NCBI GenBank assembly: GCA_017626095.1
Contig: JAGAJL010000023.1
Span: forward strand, 51,497-115,496
DNA length: 64,000 nt
Source: Lachnospiraceae bacterium
GTDB taxonomy: Bacteria > Bacillota > Clostridia > Lachnospirales > Lachnospiraceae
Reading direction: 5' to 3'
Part shown: piece after piece, positions 59,434 to 64,000 of the stretch
Layout of the letters: every line of letters begins with the position of its first letter
Position numbering within the stretch: position 1 is the first letter of the stretch
Notes under the pieces: generated by a model
The model's input: only the letters and a program-made list of their open reading frames with translations
Told to the model about the DNA's origin: nothing
Databases searched by the model: none
Program-made: the position numbers and the translations under genes

Positions 59434-59551
59434 AAGTCTGAAAAAATATGGGAAGATTGGTGAGAGATGGGTACTGCCGATGAAATGTTTATAGTAATTG
59501 CAGTAAAGGGATAATTAATACACAATTTATAAAAAAGCTTTTAATTTTAGT

Positions 59552-59588
59552 CCGCAAATCCTTTTAAATCAAGGGTTTGCGGTTTTTT
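59552..59588 (+). terminator. Intrinsic terminator after the zinc-ribbon region
   Basis: CCGCAAATCC pairs with GGGTTTGCGG (one mismatch) and TTTTTT follows. Confidence 0.8.
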
Positions 59589-59639
59589 ATTAGGACAAGG
59601 CTCTGTTGAGAATTGCGAAGCTATAAATTGGCAAGAATA

Positions 59640-59690
59640 AAAGAAAGTAACTGTCCTCAGCCTAGGAAACTGAACGGTTACTTTTCTTTT
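59640..59690 (+). terminator. Second terminator-like hairpin
   Basis: AAAGAAAGTAAC pairs with GTTACTTTTCTTT (one bulge) around a 27-base loop, with the T-rich side acting as the tail. Confidence 0.55.
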
Positions 59691-59790
59691 AGAAAATAAT
59701 TAGATGATTTCAGGCTACTGTCTGATTTAGCAGTAGTACCTTTTTATTGATACTATCAAGTAATCGTATCCATTAAGAGATTGATTACTT

Positions 59791-60024
59791 TTGCTTTTAA
59801 TACAATGTAATCAAATTACATATTATGGCTCTTATCCAAACAGAACGCCGAAGGAAATGTTTAGTGCGGGAAAAGCTGATTTTGGATATTATGACGGCTA
59901 TTTATCCAATCGAAATATCAATTTTCAAACTTTTTTATATAAAAAACAGAAAAAACATGCCCTATGGTGTGAAATTGGATTTAAGCAAATTTTTACCATA
60001 GGAGGAGGTTCTGAATCAGCTTAA
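59791..60024 (+). pseudogene. Possible gene fragment of unknown family
   Basis: The frame reads ITYYGSYPNRTPKEMFSA, FGYYDGYLSNRNINFQ and HALWCEIGFKQIFTIGGG. Composition and periodicity look protein-like, but there is no ATG start with a ribosome site and it is short. It may be the remnant of a larger gene; I cannot name the family. Confidence 0.3.
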
Positions 60025-60065
60025 GGCGATTTCCGTAACTGTAAACGGCAACAAAAAATTGTTGC

Positions 60066-60082
60066 ATTAGAGTAACTCTAAT
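60066..60082 (+). promoter_or_regulatory. MerR-type operator upstream of the truncated merR gene
   Basis: ATTAGAGTAACTCTAAT is a perfect 7+3+7 palindrome. Its form (TAGAGTnnACTCTA) is that of operators bound by MerR-family regulators, which lie between -35 and -10 boxes; TTGCAT overlaps its left end. It is 29 bases before the merR fragment. Confidence 0.6.
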
Positions 60083-60110
60083 CCTTTAGAGTGGAATAGG
60101 GAGGAATAAC

Positions 60111-60227
60111 ATGAGCTGGTTAATCAATGAAGTTAGCAAAAAGACCGGTATATCTAAGTACAATCGTTTTTATATATGCCGGGAATTCCCACTTTTTTCT
60201 TTTTTTTCATCTCAATCTATGATATAA
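60111..60227 (+). pseudogene. Truncated MerR-family regulator gene
   Basis: GGGAGG precedes an ATG that opens with SWLINEVSKKTGISKYN, the first helix-turn-helix half of a MerR protein (normally followed by TLRYYE). The match stops near 60170 and a different sequence runs to a stop after 38 codons. The wing, dimerisation helix and effector domain are absent. The control region seems intact, so the deletion is probably recent. Confidence 0.65.
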
Positions 60228-60314
60228 TAAAGACAATATATTATACGGTAAAGGGGACGTAGGTTATGGCATTTTACAAATGCCGAATTTATGTTCAAAG
60301 GGGTGTGGTTTAAT

Positions 60315-61886
60315 ATGAAGTTCAAGAAAAAAATTTTATTATTAGTTTTATTACCATTATTATTGATGAGTGCAATATTGGCTTTAAGTACAATATTCAT
60401 AGCAAGTGATTCTAAAGTCAAAGATAATTTAAAAATGTTAGAAATTGCTGTGGACGGTTTTAACGGTGATGTATATGCATTTAAGGATAATGATATTGAT
60501 ATGACTGTATTTGAAGGCGATACGCGAATAGAGAGTTCTATTGAAGGGGCAGTAGGTACTAAAGCCAGTGATGAAGTAATACAGATTGTGTTAAATGATG
60601 GACAGGAATATTCTACCAGAGATGTAGTTATTAATGGGATAGATTATATGGGTTATTATAAACCTATTGATGGTGGTATGCTCTTTGCAGGAAGACCCAG
60701 GGCACATATTGTAGAACTTGAACGTAAAATGGGTTTGATCATTATCGGATTGGCAGTAATAAGTATATTATTAATAATAGTAGTGCTTCTATTTATTGTT
60801 AATAAAATGATAAAGCCTATTATTAAGTCGAGTGAGACAATTAAGAATATCGCAGATGGTGACTTGACCTGCACAGTAGAAGTCATCAATGGAAAAGATG
60901 AAATTGCTGCTATGAATAATTCGGTTGGAAATATGGTAATGAATCTAAATGGAGTAGTTACAAAGGTTTCTGATGTGAGTTCAAAAATCAGGAATTCGTC
61001 AGAAGATATAAGTTCCATGACTTCCGGTGCAATGGATGCAACAAATCAGGTGGCAAATGCAATAGAAAGTGTGGCTGCGGATGCAACGCATCAAGCAGGA
61101 GCTGTAAGTGAAATCGTAAATAGTATTGATATGATGGCAGAAGACGGAAAAAATATCAATCAAGCAGTAGAAAATATCAATGAATGCGTTGAACAGCTCA
61201 GTACATCGAGTAATGATATGAAGTCAAAAATTGAAACAATGTCAAGTGGCAGCTCTCAAATGACTGAACAAATTTCAAATATAGCCACCAAGATAAGCGA
61301 GACCAATATAGCTATTAGCAAAATGGCAGATATTTTGAAAGTAATTGAAGAAATAGCGGCTCAAACCAATTTGTTATCACTTAATGCGTCTATTGAAGCT
61401 GCAAGAGCAGGAGAAGCCGGTAAAGGGTTTGCTGTTGTTGCAGGCAGTATAAAAGGGCTTGCCGAGAATACTTCGGCAGAGCTTGGTAATATAAAGGAAA
61501 TTATTTCTGTATTAACAGATAATTTTGCAGAGTGCGGTGAATGCATTGAAATTATTGTCAATAGCAATCAGGACAATTTGACTTATACAGATCAAGTGAT
61601 AAATTCTTTTGAGTCTGTATTTGCAGGAATTAAATCTACCGGAGATGAACTTGAGAATGTGACAAAATTAACAGACAATTTGAGTATTTTAATTCATAGT
61701 ATTACAGGGCAAATTGATAATATTGAAAAAGGTGCCGAAGGAACAGCCGCAGCAACAGAAGAAGTTACAGCCAGTTCCGAAGAATTAGCGGCATTAATGC
61801 ATAATATTACAGAAAAATGTGAAGCGATGACTAATCAATCAAAAGAATTAGTAGAAAGTATTTCAAAATTTAAGATAGAGCAGTAA
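60315..61886 (+). CDS. Methyl-accepting chemotaxis protein
   Basis: A 523-residue transducer. TM1 (about 8-30), a small extracellular sensor of about 110 residues (single-Cache size), TM2 (about 141-165), a HAMP linker ([19 protein letters not shown]) and a long coiled-coil signalling domain. The tip that contacts CheA/CheW is present as [20 protein letters not shown] followed by [13 protein letters not shown]. The sensor ligand is unknown. AAAGGGG lies 11 bases before ATG 60315, and an in-frame ATG at 60291 has none. It lies between two gene remnants, so it may have arrived by insertion. Confidence 0.92.
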   Translation: MKFKKKILLLVLLPLLLMSAILALSTIFIASDSKVKDNLKMLEIAVDGFNGDVYAFKDNDIDMTVFEGDTRIESSIEGAVGTKASDEVIQIVLNDGQEYSTRDVVINGIDYMGYYKPIDGGMLFAGRPRAHIVELERKMGLIIIGLAVISILLIIVVLLFIVNKMIKPIIKSSETIKNIADGDLTCTVEVINGKDEIAAMNNSVGNMVMNLNGVVTKVSDVSSKIRNSSEDISSMTSGAMDATNQVANAIESVAADATHQAGAVSEIVNSIDMMAEDGKNINQAVENINECVEQLSTSSNDMKSKIETMSSGSSQMTEQISNIATKISETNIAISKMADILKVIEEIAAQTNLLSLNASIEAARAGEAGKGFAVVAGSIKGLAENTSAELGNIKEIISVLTDNFAECGECIEIIVNSNQDNLTYTDQVINSFESVFAGIKSTGDELENVTKLTDNLSILIHSITGQIDNIEKGAEGTAAATEEVTASSEELAALMHNITEKCEAMTNQSKELVESISKFKIEQ

Positions 61887-62240
61887 TTTTTTCAGCTTGC
61901 CTATTTCCGCCGACATGGCACTGCGTTCCACACCCAGATAATCTGCCAGTGCCTGTCGGTCAAAAGGAATTCTCCGACATATAACGGATTTTTTGAGACA
62001 GAGACAGATTTTCTGTGCCATCTCATGAAGCAAATTTTTCAATAGAAGACTGTGAAAATGGCAGGAATTGAAGCATGAGGTCAGAACGCGTCTGCAATCA
62101 GATCCTTCGAAAAAAATCGGGCTGTCTTTGGAAACGTCTATCGTCTTACCATCCAGACATGTGATTAAAGAATGCAAATCTAAAGGCTTAATGCCATCAA
62201 ATAATGGACATTTCGATAAAATTTCATAAAAATCATTCAT
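61863..62240 (-). pseudogene. Crp/Fnr-family regulator, internally deleted
   Basis: Read on the minus strand from ATG 62240 (CAGGAGA before it). The start of the cNMP-binding domain is present (NDFYEILSKCPLFDGI, SPIFFEGSDCRRV), then the text jumps to a later helix (SCHFHSLLLKNLLHEMAQKI) and again to the DNA-binding region (IPFDRQALADYLGVERSAMS), after which homology ends at EIGKLKK. The frame is open but the product is about 125 residues against about 220 for the family. Most of the effector domain and the C-terminus are missing. Its end overlaps the receptor gene 3' end. Confidence 0.7.
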
Positions 62241-62253
62241 AAAAAATCTCCTG

Positions 62254-62269
62254 TGTTGGAATTCCAACA
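62254..62269 (-). promoter_or_regulatory. Perfect palindrome in the Crp/Fnr gene leader, candidate autoregulatory operator
   Basis: TGTTGGAATTCCAACA is a perfect 16-bp palindrome 13 bases upstream of the ATG, just downstream of a minus-strand TATAAT at 62287-62292. A site there would block transcription when bound. It may be bound by an intact paralog elsewhere. Confidence 0.5.
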
Positions 62270-62383
62270 GACAATCTTGATTCGATATTATAAAATGAGT
62301 TCGTAATGCAAAGAACAATAAATACAGGAGGAAGTGACCATTACAACAGATGGAAGCAAGAGATTATAATTTCACTTGTTTTC

Positions 62384-62860
62384 TTATCCATTTTTTCTTT
62401 TGGGCAGTCTCAAGAATTCTTTTCCAAAGATTTTGTAATAGGGCTGCTCTTTGTATTTACAGATATAATACCAATAACCATCACAAAAAAAGATTCCGAC
62501 AATACCGATAATGAACGCCCAGCCAAGTACGAAAAATGCGTTGCACTGGCCACAGAAGAAGGTGAAGGGGAGGTTGCTGTAATCCCAGACGTTCAGTCCC
62601 AAGTAGACATTCACAATCAATCCGGTGACGCCTTCTCCAAGTGTGCATAAAATGGTAGAGCTTAGTACCCGCTCAAAATAGTCCGGCTTATGATGGCATA
62701 AATAATGAGGGAGATTGATGCAGTATACACCCAGAAAACCGCTTAACAAAAACATGGAAATGTGCGTGTAGCCTCTGTAGATTAATTCGATAAAACAGTA
62801 GATATAGCCGCATAATACAAATAAAATAATTTTTTGAAAAAAGTGTTTGATGATTTTCAT
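62384..62860 (-). CDS. CmpB-type putative ABC transporter membrane protein
   Basis: A 158-residue membrane protein with about four hydrophobic segments. ELIYRGYTHISMFLLSGFLG, GEGVTGLIVNVYLGLNVWDYS and an NLPFTFFCGQCN-like run are features of the ABC_trans_CmpB (type IV) family, whose transport role is not proven. GGAGGTAACAGC lies just before ATG 62860; the frame upstream is non-coding. It is upstream of, and on the same strand as, the broken Crp/Fnr gene. Confidence 0.8.
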   Translation of the reverse strand: MKIIKHFFQKIILFVLCGYIYCFIELIYRGYTHISMFLLSGFLGVYCINLPHYLCHHKPDYFERVLSSTILCTLGEGVTGLIVNVYLGLNVWDYSNLPFTFFCGQCNAFFVLGWAFIIGIVGIFFCDGYWYYICKYKEQPYYKIFGKEFLRLPKRKNG

Positions 62861-62984
62861 GCTGTTACCTCCAATCACATGATTTAGTCTGCCTTTTTTC
62901 AGAAGAATTATGTTATATAAATGGATAATTTTATACTGGCTGTAAAGAATATAAATGAAAATATATTGTGATAGGAGCAAATTT

Positions 62985-63179
62985 ATGACTGCATATGTAA
63001 ATGAAAATTGTATCGGTTGTGGGATGTGTGCGAGCATTTGCCCAGAGGTGTTTCAGATGACGGATGAAAACGTGGCACTCGCAGATGACGTATTACCGGA
63101 GCTGGAGGATGCCACAAAAGAAGCTGCACAAAGCTGTCCGGTAAATGCCATTGAAATAGGAAAGATAGGACTTGAATGA
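62985..63179 (+). CDS. Single-cluster [4Fe-4S] ferredoxin
   Basis: A 64-residue ferredoxin. Cluster ligands are Cys9, Cys12 and Cys15 in CIGCGMCASIC with distal Cys51 in SCPVNAIEI. Cys19 is also conserved, but the other cysteines needed for a second cluster are missing. The acidic middle (DENVALADDVLPELED) is typical. ATAGGAG precedes ATG 62985; an upstream in-frame ATG at 62955 lacks one. It carries low-potential electrons to unknown partners. Confidence 0.93.
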   Translation: MTAYVNENCIGCGMCASICPEVFQMTDENVALADDVLPELEDATKEAAQSCPVNAIEIGKIGLE

Positions 63180-63355
63180 ATAGTGACATGATTGTAAAAT
63201 TCAGAACTAATTTCAAACATGATCATGATAAAACGGTTTATTGAATATATACAGAAAATTTGATAAAATAAAATTAATTATCAAAAGATGAAGGAATGAA
63301 TTGAAGCACAATGCGACGGAAAGATTTCCTTTATAATATGCAAGGGAGAAAACGG

Positions 63356-63736
63356 ATGGATTTACAAGAGTTTTATTATGCGTGTGAAGGGAATTATCAG
63401 GATGTTAAAGCGCGTCTGATAAAAGAAGAGTTAATACAACGACTGGTAATCAAATTTTTAGATGATGATACTTATGAAAAACTTTTGAGAGCAATGGAAC
63501 AGAAAGACTACGGTATGGCATTTCGGATGGTACATACCTTGAAAGGTCTCAGTCGGAATTTTGCTTTTGATCGTTTAAGTGAATCGACAAGTGCTTTGAC
63601 AGAGTTATTGCGTAAATGGGAGAGTGAGCCTGTAGACGAGGAGAAATGTGAGCAGTTGTGGCAACAGGTCTCTATAGATTATAGGATTGTAGCAAATGCC
63701 ATTTGCAGGTTAAAGGGAGCGGAAAAGAACGATTAA
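63356..63736 (+). CDS. Stand-alone HPt phosphotransfer protein
   Basis: A 126-residue all-helical protein. The phospho-accepting His60 is in FRMVHTLKGLSRNFAFDRL, with the usual Lys-Gly after it. The helical bundle matches Hpt domains that pass phosphate between receivers. GGGAGAAAACGG precedes ATG 63356. It could accept phosphate from a hybrid kinase elsewhere; the kinase in this window is broken. Confidence 0.9.
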   Translation: MDLQEFYYACEGNYQDVKARLIKEELIQRLVIKFLDDDTYEKLLRAMEQKDYGMAFRMVHTLKGLSRNFAFDRLSESTSALTELLRKWESEPVDEEKCEQLWQQVSIDYRIVANAICRLKGAEKND

Positions 63737-63801
63737 AGAACGGTCATAGATGGAAGAAATGATTAAAAAAAGCTGTAAATATGAGAATATATTTGAAAGA
63801 G

Positions 63802-63832
63802 AGTCTTGTGATAAATTCACAAGGCTTTTTTT
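63802..63832 (+). terminator. Intrinsic terminator after the HPt gene
   Basis: AGTCTTGTGA pairs with TCACAAGGCT (G-T tolerated) and TTTTTTT follows. Confidence 0.8.
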
Positions 63833-63861
63833 CTCCTTTTTACCAATTATGTTCTTTAGTA

Positions 63862-63906
63862 GGCGTTTGCGAAACGCCGCAAGCCGCATAATTACGGCAT
63901 TTTTTT
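63862..63906 (+). terminator. Double hairpin with T-run
   Basis: GGCGTTT/AAACGCC (63862-63878) is followed by GCCG/CGGC (63883-63898) and ATTTTTTT. It may be a second terminator or an attenuator ahead of the promoter at 63942. Confidence 0.5.
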
Positions 63907-63938
63907 GTTACTAAAATCAAAAATCTCCTCACGGTTTG

Positions 63939-63947
63939 TGGTATAAT
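63939..63947 (+). promoter_or_regulatory. Extended -10 promoter of the gene at the right edge
   Basis: TGGTATAAT has an extended -10 (TGnTATAAT) at 63939-63947; the -35 region is weak. Confidence 0.5.
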
Positions 63948-63993
63948 GGAGTTGCTAGAAACCATAAATCACGCCCCGAAAGGAGATATATCT

Positions 63994-64000
63994 ATGATAC
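63994..64000 (+). CDS. Start of a gene cut by the window edge
   Basis: ATGATAC follows AAAGGAGATATATCT, a strong ribosome site with good spacing, and the extended -10 box. Only two codons are visible, so the product is unknown. Confidence 0.5.

Larger units (their letters stand above)
59327..60314 (+). other. 988-base eroded region between the zinc-ribbon and chemotaxis receptor genes
   Basis: No intact gene is seen. Contents: the small frame ending at 59433, terminators at 59552-59588 and 59640-59690, a possible gene fragment at 59791-60024, a GCAACAA/TTGTTGC hairpin (60048-60065), a MerR-type operator and truncated merR gene (60066-60227), and a GGCATTT/AAATGCC hairpin before the receptor gene. 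Confidence 0.6.

Noticed and set aside
62306-62650. 114-codon plus-strand frame antisense to the CmpB-type gene
   Set aside because: Antisense shadow of a gene with clear membrane-protein character and a strong ribosome site.

Overview
The window is 64 kb of a low-GC, purine-rich Gram-positive chromosome. Gene content and family style (a long-linker Hsp90, QueH, MecA/ClpC, a CIRCE element, M29 aminopeptidase, Cys-tailed IspF, DUF6142-like protein, many HD-GYP/EAL/HPt signalling proteins, chemotaxis receptor and FliD-like protein) point to a probably motile member of Clostridia, most likely family Lachnospiraceae. This assignment is inference; no rRNA gene is present. Most of the window is ordinary core chromosome, and no intact phage, transposase or CRISPR array is visible.

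Layout. 1-8.7 kb: the end of an HD-GYP protein, a CarD/TRCF-RID protein, trmO, argJ, a LytTR regulator with a dead receiver, a TPR lipoprotein, pyrF, and a two-gene unit of a DUF5610-like and a FliD-like protein. 8.7-12 kb: a 74-bp tandem array, metY, and a Rpn/PD-(D/E)XK-like protein. 12-25.6 kb: pyrE with two small membrane proteins and an M29 aminopeptidase, then purE-purM-purN and purD, a cadherin-like membrane protein, clpC, a small conserved protein and radA. 25.6-27 kb: a structured non-coding region and tRNA-Trp. 27-33 kb: an HD-GYP/receiver sensor, a hybrid histidine kinase broken by several frame disruptions, and a PpiC-type foldase lipoprotein. 33-40.4 kb: htpG behind a perfect CIRCE operator, VanZ-like protein, a very acidic repeat protein, a TetR regulator, and a tandem pair of M14-type proteins, one of them apparently catalytically dead. 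40.4-45.4 kb, minus strand: moxR, DUF58 and transglutaminase genes. 45.9-56.7 kb: carA-carB, an EAL phosphodiesterase-like protein, queH, argS, mecA, greA. 56.8-58.7 kb, minus strand: ispF, tRNA-Met, tRNA-Val, and an inositol-monophosphatase-family gene. 59-64 kb: a more eroded region with a zinc-ribbon protein, a truncated MerR gene, a chemotaxis receptor, a broken Crp/Fnr gene, a CmpB-type membrane protein, a ferredoxin and an HPt protein.

How genes work together. Pyrimidine (pyrF, pyrE, carAB), purine (purE/M/N/D) and arginine (argJ; carAB shared) synthesis are spread over separate units. ClpC and its adaptor MecA are both encoded, 34 kb apart. Second-messenger and phosphorelay signalling is heavily represented: two HD-GYP proteins and one EAL protein could degrade cyclic di-GMP, while the only GGDEF-like domain is degenerate.

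Most unusual content. At least seven intergenic loci carry full or partial copies of one structured repeat family (best copy 25928-26113), with stems that differ in sequence between copies but keep pairing. A separate 220-bp nested foldback element lies at 40478-40697 with a relic at 4749-4804. The spacers also hold many short perfect or near-perfect tandem duplications (13, 19, 21, 35, 40 and 74 bp periods). A compact string of hairpins after radA, including a GNRA-capped stem and a 24-bp stem, looks like an unassigned RNA.
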